Below are positions 53,845-62,626 of a stretch of DNA of 64,000 nucleotides, in pieces. Every line of letters begins with the position of its first letter. Position 1 is the stretch's first letter. Under the pieces are notes generated by a model. The model searched no databases, was not told the origin of the DNA, and saw only the letters and a list, made by a program, of their open reading frames with translations. Origin of the DNA: Rhizobium etli_C (GTDB taxonomy: Bacteria > Pseudomonadota > Alphaproteobacteria > Rhizobiales > Rhizobiaceae). Location: assembly GCF_014198605.1 (NCBI RefSeq), contig NZ_JACIHU010000018.1; one strand, given 5' to 3'. The position numbers were made by a program, and so were the translations under genes.

Positions 53845-56454
53845 ATGTTGGAACGTGTTGGCAGCGGATCGAAAGAGGTCGAAACCCTGGTCGTGGACCT
53901 CGGCCAGAAAGACGTGACTGGCCGTTCTGCATCGACAAAAACCATCGACGCCGGCGAAATACGAAAGATCGCGCCGAGCGGTAACGGGCAGGCACTCGAC
54001 ATCTCCGCTGCGCGGGGCTTCGACGGGTTTACCCAGAGCAAAAGCGGCGCCACCGCGATCCTGGTCGATGCAAAGGTGAGCACGCCCGAAACCGACCCGG
54101 GCAACGATCTCAAGATCGACCTGGACGGCTTGAAGAAGGTTGCCGCTTCCGAATTCGGCAGCACCGTGCCCAACAATATCACCCACCTGTTCAACCCGAC
54201 CATCCAGGCGATGGCCAACCAGCTTTACGGGGGAGACAGCCCCGAGGTGCGCGATCAGTTCAAGGCCGACGTCAAGGCGCTTCTCGGTCCGCTGCTCGAC
54301 AAGGTCGGTGCCGGAGAGGTCAGTCAGGCTGATCTTGGCGGCCTTCTGGAGCGCCTGACGTCGCAGTTGGCGGCTCCCGGCGGCAAGGAAGTCTGGGGTT
54401 ACCGCCACGCGGTGCAGACCGCGCTCGAAGGGCTCGTCATGGGCGCCAGCCTGGTCTCGAAGTTGCCGGCCAATGCCGAGTGGGACAAGAGCGTCTCGCC
54501 GCTGCCCTCCAGCAATCTCGCCAGCTATTCGTTCAACGACGTCATGGCGGCAATCATGATCGGCACCGGGCTGGCCGGCAAGGGCATTGCCGCCAACGGC
54601 TCAGACGGCGGGCGCTTCTTCGCCGGCAGCGGGGGCGACGCCTGGATCGCCGAGCGCATGTTCGCCACCAAGGACAATGGCTGGAGCAAGACCATCCAAA
54701 GTCTCGATCTGCCCTATATCGACAGCGACTATCTGACATCCAGCCTCAAGAAGATGGACCTTGTCATGTCGGGCTCGGATGCCATCGAGCCGGTCGTGGA
54801 GCGCCCGATCGACGAGAACGACATCCTGGAAAGCAAGGTGCTGCGCGGCTACGCTCCGTCGACCGTCTATGAGCCGACGCTGAAGAAGCTCGACGAACTC
54901 AAATACGGCATTCTCGGCGACGCCGTGAAGGACGTGAACCGGGATTTCGTCGCGCCCGACAACATGGACCACCTCGACCAGCTGACGCCGGAACAGAAGG
55001 CGACGCTGCTCTACGATCTCATCGAGATCAAACAGCAGTTCAATGGCTATATGAACCAGTATGGCGACAGCGTGCCCGATGGCGAGCGCGTCGGCAAGGA
55101 CCTCGATGCGCGGATCGAAAAGCTGACGGCCGATCCGGCGACGCAGCAGCATCTCTCGGATATCTTCGCGAGCGGCATGAAGGAATATCTGCAGCGACCG
55201 GAGAATTCCGATCTGCTCACCAACATCGAGGACGCCTATCTGATCGACATCGGCGGCGGCAAGGCGATCGACCGGGCGCTGAGCGCCGGCAAGAGCTTCG
55301 AAGATGCCCTGAAGGATTATTATTCCGAACTCAACACCCTCGTCGATCTCCTGCCCCAGGATTATATCGATGCGCATCTCGACGCCGCGAACGTCACCTT
55401 CGCCAATATCGTCAAGGAACATTATATCGGCGACGGCCAGGGTGTCGATCTCGAGCCGCTGCTGTCGGGGCCGGATGACACCTTCGAGCCCGGGGCGACG
55501 AATGACGCCATCAGCCAGTTGGCAACTACGTTCGCCGAGGATTTCATCAGCAAAAACGGCCCGGCCGATGGCGGCGAAACGCTGAAACAGAACCTGGCGC
55601 AGGATATAGCGCGCGACGTCGACGGCGTTCTGCGGATGGTGCGCGGCGGTATGAAGCTCGACGATGCGCTCGCCTCCTTCAAGGATTCGCTCGATCTGCC
55701 GCGCCAGACCCGCACGCCCGCCGGTATCGATGCCGAAGTGTACAAGGCCGGCCTCGTCCATGCCGTCCAGATGCTCAGCATGTCGAGCGTGCTGGTGGCG
55801 CGCGGCCTCGGTGTCGGCGGCAAGTGGACGCCGGCCGATATCGCCGCTGCGGTCGGCTCGGCGACACAGATCGTCGGCATGACGATGGAAGGTCTCGGCA
55901 AGAACCTCGACGTTGCCGGCAAACCGTTCAGCGCCTTCGGCAATCAGCCTGGCAGCTGGGGCAAGGGGATCTCGATGAACTTCTCGCCGAAGACGATGGA
56001 AGCGGCAGGCAAGATCCTCGGCGCGGCCGGCGGCCTCGCCATGGCCGGCCTCGGCTTCTATTCGGCGTCGCGGTCGATGAAGGCCGGCGACCGCGCCAAG
56101 GGCGCGCTCGAAATAATCGGCGGCATTGCCGGTACCGGCAACGCGCTGATCGGTTTCTCCGAGGCGATGCTTTATCTGACCAATGCCATGTCCCGTGCCT
56201 TTTCCGGACTCGGAACGGTGGCGCCGGAAGTCGTGACCATCTTCAGCAGCGCCGCCAAAACCGGCCTTGCCGCGGCCGGACTGGTCACCGGCCTCGTTGC
56301 CTCGGCCGTCGGGCTGGCGCTTGGTCTGTGGGATATGGCCAATGGCGTGAAGAAGCTCGACAAGATGGAAAAGCAGCTGAACGAGAAGCTTGAACGCTAC
56401 ACCGGCGAGTCCGTGCATCTCGAATTTGGGCCAGACCCGTCATTCATCTGGTAG
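53845..56454 (+). CDS. nopX: NolX/HrpF-like T3SS translocon protein, copy 1
   Basis: The frame is open from the LysR remnant (53284), so it is fused in frame with it. I choose the ATG at 53845 (AGGAG ten bases upstream), giving 869 residues. Visible elements: a repeat-bearing region with GLKKVAASEFGSTVPNNITH and PLPSSNLASYSFNDVMAA, a helical middle, and C-terminal hydrophobic segments (ILGAAGGLAMAGLGFYSA, GIAGTGNALIGFSEAMLYL, GLVTGLVASAVGLALGLW). Xanthomonas HrpF and rhizobial NolX form the pore through the host membrane; their C-terminal hydrophobic parts insert. It is longer than NGR234 NopX. It shares a 263-bp block with copy 2 with no difference seen by eye. It could also be expressed as a LysR-NolX fusion, which I think unlikely. 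Confidence 0.75.
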   Translation: MLERVGSGSKEVETLVVDLGQKDVTGRSASTKTIDAGEIRKIAPSGNGQALDISAARGFDGFTQSKSGATAILVDAKVSTPETDPGNDLKIDLDGLKKVAASEFGSTVPNNITHLFNPTIQAMANQLYGGDSPEVRDQFKADVKALLGPLLDKVGAGEVSQADLGGLLERLTSQLAAPGGKEVWGYRHAVQTALEGLVMGASLVSKLPANAEWDKSVSPLPSSNLASYSFNDVMAAIMIGTGLAGKGIAANGSDGGRFFAGSGGDAWIAERMFATKDNGWSKTIQSLDLPYIDSDYLTSSLKKMDLVMSGSDAIEPVVERPIDENDILESKVLRGYAPSTVYEPTLKKLDELKYGILGDAVKDVNRDFVAPDNMDHLDQLTPEQKATLLYDLIEIKQQFNGYMNQYGDSVPDGERVGKDLDARIEKLTADPATQQHLSDIFASGMKEYLQRPENSDLLTNIEDAYLIDIGGGKAIDRALSAGKSFEDALKDYYSELNTLVDLLPQDYIDAHLDAANVTFANIVKEHYIGDGQGVDLEPLLSGPDDTFEPGATNDAISQLATTFAEDFISKNGPADGGETLKQNLAQDIARDVDGVLRMVRGGMKLDDALASFKDSLDLPRQTRTPAGIDAEVYKAGLVHAVQMLSMSSVLVARGLGVGGKWTPADIAAAVGSATQIVGMTMEGLGKNLDVAGKPFSAFGNQPGSWGKGISMNFSPKTMEAAGKILGAAGGLAMAGLGFYSASRSMKAGDRAKGALEIIGGIAGTGNALIGFSEAMLYLTNAMSRAFSGLGTVAPEVVTIFSSAAKTGLAAAGLVTGLVASAVGLALGLWDMANGVKKLDKMEKQLNEKLERYTGESVHLEFGPDPSFIW
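54466..54728 (+). repeat. 263-bp tract shared with 58107-58369
   Basis: Bases 54466-54728 match 58107-58369 without visible difference (offset 3641). Flanking homologous sequence differs at many third positions. Read from comparison of the lines and identical translations in three frames. Confidence 0.85.
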
Positions 56455-56675
56455 AGGCAGAGGGGCGGCAACGAGGACCGCCACAGCCTGGGAAATACCC
56501 TGCGACCCCTCGGTAAAAATGTGATTTTTGATCTCCAGGCGCGAGGCCGCTGCATTTTATGCAACCGCGATGTCGCGATCGGGCTTGAATTATCACGCAA
56601 AGGTCGATCTTATGCCTAACGTAAGGTAAACGACGTCATCCGCGAAAAGCGGAAAAAGAAAATCAAAGGGAACGC

Positions 56676-59519
56676 ATGTCATCGATCGCACCAGCATCTT
56701 CGGATATCGATACGGTTTCATTTCTCCGGCTAAACGCCAATTCCGATCCAAAGTCCGAAAATTCCACGAGCCAGGGCAAAACCACGAGCACCACGGTCAA
56801 GAAGGCATCGCCTTTTGCCTCTGACGGGACCACGACGGCAGCCCTGACGATTTTCTCCTCTATATCGGCGCAGACGAGCAGTCCGAAGTTCGTTTCGCTG
56901 GCCGCCACGTCGAATGGCACGTCCCGCCCTACCGCGCCGATCCAGCCGGTCATCGATCTCCTGTTCAATTCCGATTTCATGAGCGAGATCAATCAGGGCT
57001 TCATGGAAGGGCTGAAGGACAAGGACAAATCCTTCGAGAGCATCGACGTCGTCAAAAACCCTCACAATTACACTGCCGAGCAGAAACTGATCATGTATCT
57101 CGATCTGCTTCAGACCAAGGCGACCTTCGGCCAATACAAGGACAGCCTCGGCGACAACCAGCGCGGCATCTACAACGACCAGGAGATCCTGAAGGATCTC
57201 GACAAGTCGATCGCCATCCTGGGCTCGGACCCCGACGTCAACTCGCTGATGACGGAGAAGGCGCTGAAGGCCTTCAAGCTGATCTTCTCCGGTTATCGCG
57301 TGGCGCCGGCCGATACGAACAAGGACGCTTCCGAGATCATCAACGACACGATAACGCGTGACGAGAAGATGAAGGACCTGCGTACGAAGGTCGAGGATGC
57401 CTTTGAGCGCGACATCGTCAATGGCGGCCTGCTGAATGACGGTCTCAAATCCGGCAAGGACGTCACCACCATTCTCAAGGAATATAATGCCGCCCTCGGC
57501 TTCTATTCCATGGTGCTTCCCGACGATTTCGTAAAGCAGCGCTCGGCGATTGCCGACAAGACCTATGCCGAATTCTTCGACAAGAACGTGCTGCCGACGA
57601 TCTCCGATCCGACGACGGCGCTCGATGGCCTGATCCGCATGGGACTGGCCGGCAACAAGACCGAGCGGGAACTGAAGGGGCTCGGCTCCATCCTGCCGGT
57701 TGTGGATTTCGACCAGTCGCTCGGGCTCGGCGGGAGCCTGTTCCCCGATCTCAAGATCGACCTCGACGGTTTGAAAAAGGTTGCCGCTTCCGAATTCGGC
57801 AGCACCGTTCCCAACAATATCACCCACCTGTTCAACCCGACCATCCAGGCGATGGCCAACCAGTTTTACGGGTCAGACAGCCCCGAGGTGCGCGATCAGT
57901 TTAAGGCCGACGTCAAGGCGCTTCTCGGTCCGCTGCTCGACAAGGTAGGCGCCGGAGAAATCGGCATCGGCGATCTCGCCGGCAATCTGGAGCGCCTGAC
58001 GTCGCGCCTGAGCGCACCCGGCGGCAAGGAGGTCTTGGGCTACCGCCATGCGGTGCAGACCGCGCTGGAAGGGCTCGTCATGGGCGCCAGCCTGGTCTCG
58101 AAGCTCCCGGCCAATGCCGAGTGGGACAAGAGCGTCTCGCCGCTGCCCTCCAGCAATCTCGCCAGCTATTCGTTCAACGACGTCATGGCGGCAATCATGA
58201 TCGGCACCGGGCTGGCCGGCAAGGGCATTGCCGCCAACGGCTCAGACGGCGGGCGCTTCTTCGCCGGCAGCGGGGGCGACGCCTGGATCGCCGAGCGCAT
58301 GTTCGCCACCAAGGACAATGGCTGGAGCAAGACCATCCAAAGTCTCGATCTGCCCTATATCGACAGCGAATATCTGACATCGAGCCTCAAGGACATGGGA
58401 CTTTCCATGTCAGGCCTGATGAAGACGCTGATGCCCGGCACGGATGTGATCGATCCAATCATCGTCGACGGCAAGACCGCCGAAGAGGCGATCAAGAAGA
58501 TCATCGCCCCGAGCCTCGACGCGCTGGCGGAAACCCTGTTCAAGGGCAATGCCGATGCCATGGCGCAATACAAGACCAATTTCACGACGATCTTCACCGC
58601 GCTTTGGGCGACGATGCGACCGGGCGGCAGCGTCGAAACGATCAAGGCCGACCTTGCCAAGCTGATCGACAAGACCGCGACGGCGGCGCCGGCAGGGGTC
58701 GATCCTGTCAAATACAAGGCGGCGCTCTCTTCCGGCGTGATGTCGGTGCTTACCGCATCGCGCTCCATCTATGCCGGCCTCAACATGACGAGCCCGACCT
58801 GGGACAGCATCGGCATCGTGGTTCTGCACGCCCTTGGCGCTCTCGCGCACATGGGCAGTGCGCTCGGCTCGGCGATCAAAGCCTCGAATTTTTCGCTGCT
58901 GGATGGGATCAGTTCACTCGTCGGCGTTTCCGACGAGCTGGCGCGGGCGCAGCGCAGCGTGCTCTCCGCCTTTTTCAAGAATACCGGGACGACGGTTGGC
59001 GCCGTTGCCGGCGTCGCTTGGCTGCCGGTGGAATATTACCAGTTCCTGCAGGGGCTCACCAGTGGCAAGGGCGATCCGGTCGATCTCATCTTCATGGGTA
59101 TTGGAACCGCGGCGGACACGGTCGGCGCGATCGAGGGCATCGCAGGCGTTGCCAATATGCTGGTGAATTCCACCTTCCTCGGGCGCACGGGCGCAACGGT
59201 AGCGCTCGTCTCCGGCGGCTTCTCGCTCGCCTTCGCGATCGCCGGCGCGGTGTCCTGGGCGGCCTGGGCGGGCTTTGCCATCTACCAGAGCATCAAGCAG
59301 GAAAAAGCCTTCCACAAGCAGACCGACATGATGAACGACATGCTTAAGCGCACTGTCAACGACACGGTCGGCATCTACGCCAAAACAGGTCAGCGCGTCG
59401 GCGCCAAGGGCGGCGTCGCCCCCGCGCCCCGCGACCCGGAACAGCGCGAGCTGACCCCTGAGAACTGGGACGCGATCATCGCCGATATCGAGAAGCGCCG
59501 CGGTACGGCGGTGGGCTGA
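56676..59519 (+). CDS. nopX: NolX/HrpF-like T3SS translocon protein, copy 2
   Basis: 947 residues from the ATG at 56676 (MSSIAPASSDIDTVSFLRLN). The N-terminal 350 residues are specific to this copy: Ser/Thr-rich start, then helical domains. From about residue 355 (DLKIDLDGLKKVAASEFG) it parallels copy 1 up to about 580; after that the sequences diverge. C-terminal hydrophobic segments: GTTVGAVAGVAWLPVEYYQF, MGIGTAADTVGAIEGIAGVA, GGFSLAFAIAGAVSWAAWAG. The first residues lack a signal peptide, as for a T3SS-secreted protein. A hairpin terminator follows at 59556. It is transcribed in the same direction as copy 1, with a 221-base gap. Confidence 0.8.
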   Translation: MSSIAPASSDIDTVSFLRLNANSDPKSENSTSQGKTTSTTVKKASPFASDGTTTAALTIFSSISAQTSSPKFVSLAATSNGTSRPTAPIQPVIDLLFNSDFMSEINQGFMEGLKDKDKSFESIDVVKNPHNYTAEQKLIMYLDLLQTKATFGQYKDSLGDNQRGIYNDQEILKDLDKSIAILGSDPDVNSLMTEKALKAFKLIFSGYRVAPADTNKDASEIINDTITRDEKMKDLRTKVEDAFERDIVNGGLLNDGLKSGKDVTTILKEYNAALGFYSMVLPDDFVKQRSAIADKTYAEFFDKNVLPTISDPTTALDGLIRMGLAGNKTERELKGLGSILPVVDFDQSLGLGGSLFPDLKIDLDGLKKVAASEFGSTVPNNITHLFNPTIQAMANQFYGSDSPEVRDQFKADVKALLGPLLDKVGAGEIGIGDLAGNLERLTSRLSAPGGKEVLGYRHAVQTALEGLVMGASLVSKLPANAEWDKSVSPLPSSNLASYSFNDVMAAIMIGTGLAGKGIAANGSDGGRFFAGSGGDAWIAERMFATKDNGWSKTIQSLDLPYIDSEYLTSSLKDMGLSMSGLMKTLMPGTDVIDPIIVDGKTAEEAIKKIIAPSLDALAETLFKGNADAMAQYKTNFTTIFTALWATMRPGGSVETIKADLAKLIDKTATAAPAGVDPVKYKAALSSGVMSVLTASRSIYAGLNMTSPTWDSIGIVVLHALGALAHMGSALGSAIKASNFSLLDGISSLVGVSDELARAQRSVLSAFFKNTGTTVGAVAGVAWLPVEYYQFLQGLTSGKGDPVDLIFMGIGTAADTVGAIEGIAGVANMLVNSTFLGRTGATVALVSGGFSLAFAIAGAVSWAAWAGFAIYQSIKQEKAFHKQTDMMNDMLKRTVNDTVGIYAKTGQRVGAKGGVAPAPRDPEQRELTPENWDAIIADIEKRRGTAVG
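58107..58369 (+). repeat. 263-bp tract shared with 54466-54728
   Basis: Second copy of the tract described at 54466-54728. It encodes the region from about NAEWDKSVSPLPSSNLASYS to LDLPYIDS in both proteins. Confidence 0.85.
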
Positions 59520-59555
59520 TCCGGGACGCTTTCGCAACACCAAATATCTGGGTAC

Positions 59556-59594
59556 TCACAGGCCCGGTTGGCGTAGAGGCGGTCGGGCCTGTGA
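59556..59594 (+). terminator. hairpin after nopX copy 2
   Basis: TCACAGGCCCG and CGGGCCTGTGA are perfect 11-base arms with a 17-base loop. No long T-run follows (ACATTTGATAG), so termination may be weak or the structure may protect the 3' end. Confidence 0.5.
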
Positions 59595-59822
59595 ACATTT
59601 GATAGCAATAAATTTAAGTATGAATTTCATGCGCAATCTGGATATCTGCTGCGCTTTATGGATAAAAACGTTCAGTTTTAATATAAAGGTCGAGAAAGTT
59701 GTCAAAGCCGATTGTAATTTCCGAAATTAACCATCGGTTAAGTTTAAACAATTGACCGGCCGTTTTTTTATCCATATCAAATCATGCATTCATTTTGATA
59801 ACTCCTTGATGGAAGTGCTCAT

Positions 59823-60080
59823 ATGGCCGTAGATGCAGTGAATTCCGACCTGAACCTGGCGCCTGCAAACCCTGTCTCGGTGGAACTGACGATTGATAAG
59901 ACAGGTTCCAAGGACACCACAGGCAGCACGACGAAAAAGGTCGATCCGAACAGCGAGAGCGAGATTCTCTCCGCTGCCGTGGACGCGTTTCTGCCAGGCA
60001 TGATTTCCAACACCCTGATGCTGAACAATTCGCTTTTCAATTTCGCCAAGGAGGCGATCGACGAAGGCAGCGACGAGTAG
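59823..60080 (+). CDS. short T3SS-linked protein, pilin-like candidate
   Basis: 85 residues (MAVDAVNSDLNLAPANPVSV) with a polar first half and a helical second half (ILSAAVDAFLPGMISNTLML, NNSLFNFAKEAIDE). No signal peptide and no Cys. Length and the alanine/leucine helix near the C-terminus fit T3SS pilus subunits such as NopA or HrpE, and the gene lies between the translocon genes and nopB, but the sequence is not one I recognise. The AT-rich 200 bases upstream probably hold its promoter. It starts after a GGAAG site. Confidence 0.55.
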   Translation: MAVDAVNSDLNLAPANPVSVELTIDKTGSKDTTGSTTKKVDPNSESEILSAAVDAFLPGMISNTLMLNNSLFNFAKEAIDEGSDE

Positions 60081-60130
60081 CGTTCCCGTTCATCGTTTGC
60101 AGTTGACGTGTACCGAGTTGAGGAATTGCA

Positions 60131-60607
60131 ATGAGTGGAGAAGAACTTACCGGCCGCGCCTTTACGCCGCCCGTCGACGGCGTATCGACAGGCAATGTGC
60201 TGAAGACCTCGGAGATCGTGGCGGAGCGGATCGGGCTGCAGCCGGCGGATTTCGCCGGCCTTCGACCAACCGAACTCACCTCCATTCCCAACACCCAGGG
60301 CCGCAAGATCGCGCCTGACTCCGACGCCATTCCTCCGTCCTATTCGCCGGAAGGCAATACGAGGCCCTCCAGCATTCTCGACCGCCTGTCGGCATTCTTC
60401 ATGCCGGTGGCCGGGAACGGCCAGCCGGAGACGCCGCTGGTGCGATTTGCCGCGGACAAGGATCACAGCGGCCCGAAGATCGAAGACATCACGACATCGA
60501 TCGACCGGCTGGAGAAATCACAGCAATTCGCGACCGGCACGACGCTGCTGTCGTCGCTCACCCAGTCGGTGATGTCCTCGTCCAAACGGCTGACGCAGGG
60601 CCAGTGA
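60131..60607 (+). CDS. nolB: NolB/NopB-like T3SS protein
   Basis: 158 residues from the ATG at 60131 (MSGEELTGRAFTPPVDGVST). NolB proteins precede rhcJ in rhizobial T3SS loci, have similar length (about 160) and are secreted pilus-associated proteins. Here the end (SIDRLEKSQQFATGTTLLSS, LTQSVMSSSKRLTQ) is helical, as in that family. The stop overlaps the GTG start of rhcJ by four bases, placing it in the operon. Identification rests strongly on position. Confidence 0.7.
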   Translation: MSGEELTGRAFTPPVDGVSTGNVLKTSEIVAERIGLQPADFAGLRPTELTSIPNTQGRKIAPDSDAIPPSYSPEGNTRPSSILDRLSAFFMPVAGNGQPETPLVRFAADKDHSGPKIEDITTSIDRLEKSQQFATGTTLLSSLTQSVMSSSKRLTQGQ

Positions 60608-61434
60608 ACATCATGATCACATCGGCCCTTGCGAGATCATCGATCACTTCGCCCGCGCGCAAAGTCCTTCCGAAGGCCGCCATGCTCGCTCTCTGCCTGT
60701 TCCTCGCCGCCTGCAGCCAGGATGTGCTGACGGGACTCGATCAGCGCGATGCGCTGGATGCCCAGGTGCTGCTGGAACGCGCCGGCATTTCCGTCACCAT
60801 GAAGAGCGAAAAGGGCGGGACCTATGCGATCGCCGCTGAAGCAGCCGATCATGCCCGGGCGATCGAGTTGCTGGCGGGCGCTGGTCTGCCGCGTCAGTCG
60901 TTCGGAAATGTCGCCGAACTCTTTCCCGGCAACGGCTTCCTCGTGACGCCTTACGAACAGAAAGCCCGGATGAGCTACGCCATCGAGCAGCAACTTGCCG
61001 AAACACTTTCCGGGCTTGACGGCGTGGCGACGGCGCGCGTCCATGTAGTGTTACCGGAGGAGAACGGCCGCGGGCTCATCAAGGAGAAGGCGAGGGCGGC
61101 GGCCGTGCTGCAATATCGCCCCGGCGCCAATCTCAACGAGATCGACATGAAAAGCCGATCCGTTCTGGTCAACAGCATCCGTGATCTCTCTTACGAAGAT
61201 GTCTCGGTGGTGGTCAGCCCCTGGTCGGAGGTCGGCGCGCCGGCGGCTCCTGCCACAGCCGCAGCGCCCGCCCCAGCAGCACCAGTGACGCCGGCACCCG
61301 CTGCGGCGCCATTCTCGATGGTGCAAAGCGCTCTCTCGGCTTTCAAAGGCCCCAATCTGGCCGTGATCGGCGCCATCATCCTCGCTATCGGGGCATGCCT
61401 GCTGCTGCTATTGCCGCAGCGAAAGGAGCGCTGA
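60604..61434 (+). CDS. rhcJ: T3SS inner-ring lipoprotein RhcJ (SctJ)
   Basis: The frame starts with GTG at 60604 or ATG at 60613. A lipoprotein signal with lipobox (ALCLFLAACSQDVLTGLDQ) is followed by the ring-building domains (RDALDAQVLLERAGISVTMK, GLPRQSFGNVAELFP, RMSYAIEQQLAETLSGLDGV), the conserved ARVHVVLPEEN and RDLSYEDVSVVVSP, an Ala/Pro linker, then a C-terminal membrane helix (LAVIGAIILAIGACLLLLLP). This is the whole SctJ/NolT/YscJ architecture, which forms the inner membrane ring of the injectisome. Intact, with the next gene two bases after it. Confidence 0.92.
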   Translation: MNIMITSALARSSITSPARKVLPKAAMLALCLFLAACSQDVLTGLDQRDALDAQVLLERAGISVTMKSEKGGTYAIAAEAADHARAIELLAGAGLPRQSFGNVAELFPGNGFLVTPYEQKARMSYAIEQQLAETLSGLDGVATARVHVVLPEENGRGLIKEKARAAAVLQYRPGANLNEIDMKSRSVLVNSIRDLSYEDVSVVVSPWSEVGAPAAPATAAAPAPAAPVTPAPAAAPFSMVQSALSAFKGPNLAVIGAIILAIGACLLLLLPQRKER

Positions 61435-61436
61435 GC

Positions 61437-62066
61437 ATGCGCACGCCGCGTTCGGACGGCGAGGCGATCTCGGATGCGGCGAGGATCCGCAGGGCAGCGC
61501 TGCTTTCCGCGGATATGCTGACGGCCGCCCGATGGGATGGGACAACGCCGGTCCTTGCCGATGGGGCTATCCTGTCGCCGCGGCTGCATCGGCGGCTTTT
61601 CACCGAGATCGCCGAAGCCCATGGCGATCCCGCCACATTTCCCGACACCGCCCGGCGCCTGATTTCCATGGACGCGGGCGGACGCGCAACGGCCGCGCTC
61701 CGGGCGGGCGTCGCCTATCATCTCGCAGCCTTCTGCCCCGCGGTCGATCGCCCGACCCTTGCGAGGCTTAGGGCCGTCTACGGCGAGGAAGCGGTCGCAT
61801 TCGCCCTCGGCCACATCAATCTTTTCACGGCAACGCCGCCGCTCGATCTGTTGAGCGAGCGGGCAAGGCATGTCGTCGAGGCCGATGGCTGGTCGATGCT
61901 GGCACTTCTGGCAGACGAATACCGGATCTCCGCGGCATGGCGGTGGGCGGGCTGGCGCGACGTGGCCGAAGACGGTTCAGCTTCCCTCTTGAAGAGCCCG
62001 GCGCTGGCCTTGGCGACGGCCGCCGTCGACGAGGTCGCCTCCACACAGGAAGGCGCCGGACGATGA
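61437..62066 (+). CDS. nolU: NolU (SctK-like) T3SS cytoplasmic protein
   Basis: The ATG at 61437 follows AAAGGAG at nine bases; the earlier frame opening lies inside rhcJ. The 209-residue product (MRTPRSDGEAISDAARIRRA) is Ala-rich, helical and soluble. In rhizobial T3SS operons the gene between rhcJ and nolV is nolU, a relative of SctK, which helps assemble the sorting platform. Its stop overlaps the nolV start (ATGA). Confidence 0.8.
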   Translation: MRTPRSDGEAISDAARIRRAALLSADMLTAARWDGTTPVLADGAILSPRLHRRLFTEIAEAHGDPATFPDTARRLISMDAGGRATAALRAGVAYHLAAFCPAVDRPTLARLRAVYGEEAVAFALGHINLFTATPPLDLLSERARHVVEADGWSMLALLADEYRISAAWRWAGWRDVAEDGSASLLKSPALALATAAVDEVASTQEGAGR

Positions 62067-62626
62067 GCTCGGGATTTGCACGCCACGGCCGCATCATTCC
62101 GGCGGAGAGTTTCGGCCAGATCAGAGAGGCGGCGCATATTCTGGAGGCTGCCCGCCGGGACGCCGCCCAATCGCAGGCGACACTTGCCGCCGCCGGCGAG
62201 CAGGCCGCCCAAAACGGCTATCGCGACGGGTTCGAACAGGGCGTTCGTGATGCCGCCGCACGGCTTGCCGCCTCGCTCGGAAAAGCCGAACAGGAAATTG
62301 CCCATCTCGATAGCTGGGTCGAGGCGGTGGTTCTGAAATCGGTCGGATTGATCCTCGGATCGATGGAGGCCGACGAGCGCACGAGGCGATTGGTCCGCCA
62401 CGCCATATCCCAGACCGCTGAGGCCCAGGAGATCGCCTTGCATGTCGCCCCCGACGATGCCGCCATGATCGCCCGGGCAATTGCGGATATCGATCACCGC
62501 ATCACTATCGAGACGGATCCGCTGATGTCTGCCGGCGAGATTATTCTGGAGACATCGGCGGGACGAAGCCAGATCGGCTTAAAAGACCAGCTCGCCACCG
62601 TGATCGAGGCCCTCGTCCATGGCTGA
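62063..62626 (+). CDS. nolV: NolV/RhcL (SctL), stator of the T3SS ATPase
   Basis: 187 residues from the ATG at 62063 (MSSGFARHGRIIPAESFGQI). A long helical N-terminal half (EAAHILEAARRDAAQSQATL, GYRDGFEQGVRDAAARLAAS, similar to FliH/ATPase b-subunit repeats) precedes an ATPase delta-like domain (ALHVAPDDAAMIARAIADID, MSAGEIILETSAG, with the typical D-x-x-L-x-x-G-x-C/I-L-ETP-like end). SctL holds the ATPase to the sorting platform. It overlaps both neighbours. Confidence 0.85.
   Translation: MSSGFARHGRIIPAESFGQIREAAHILEAARRDAAQSQATLAAAGEQAAQNGYRDGFEQGVRDAAARLAASLGKAEQEIAHLDSWVEAVVLKSVGLILGSMEADERTRRLVRHAISQTAEAQEIALHVAPDDAAMIARAIADIDHRITIETDPLMSAGEIILETSAGRSQIGLKDQLATVIEALVHG

Noticed and set aside
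54601..56418. A 605-codon open frame on the minus strand
   Set aside because: It is the antisense of nopX copy 1. High-GC codon bias leaves the opposite strand open; composition is His/Arg/Asp-rich with no family, and no ribosome site precedes it.
59690..59715. AAGTTGTCAAAGCC, similar to the core of a tts box
   Set aside because: One base of the core is missing and the conserved flanks are not present. A single degenerate match in AT-rich DNA is not enough.
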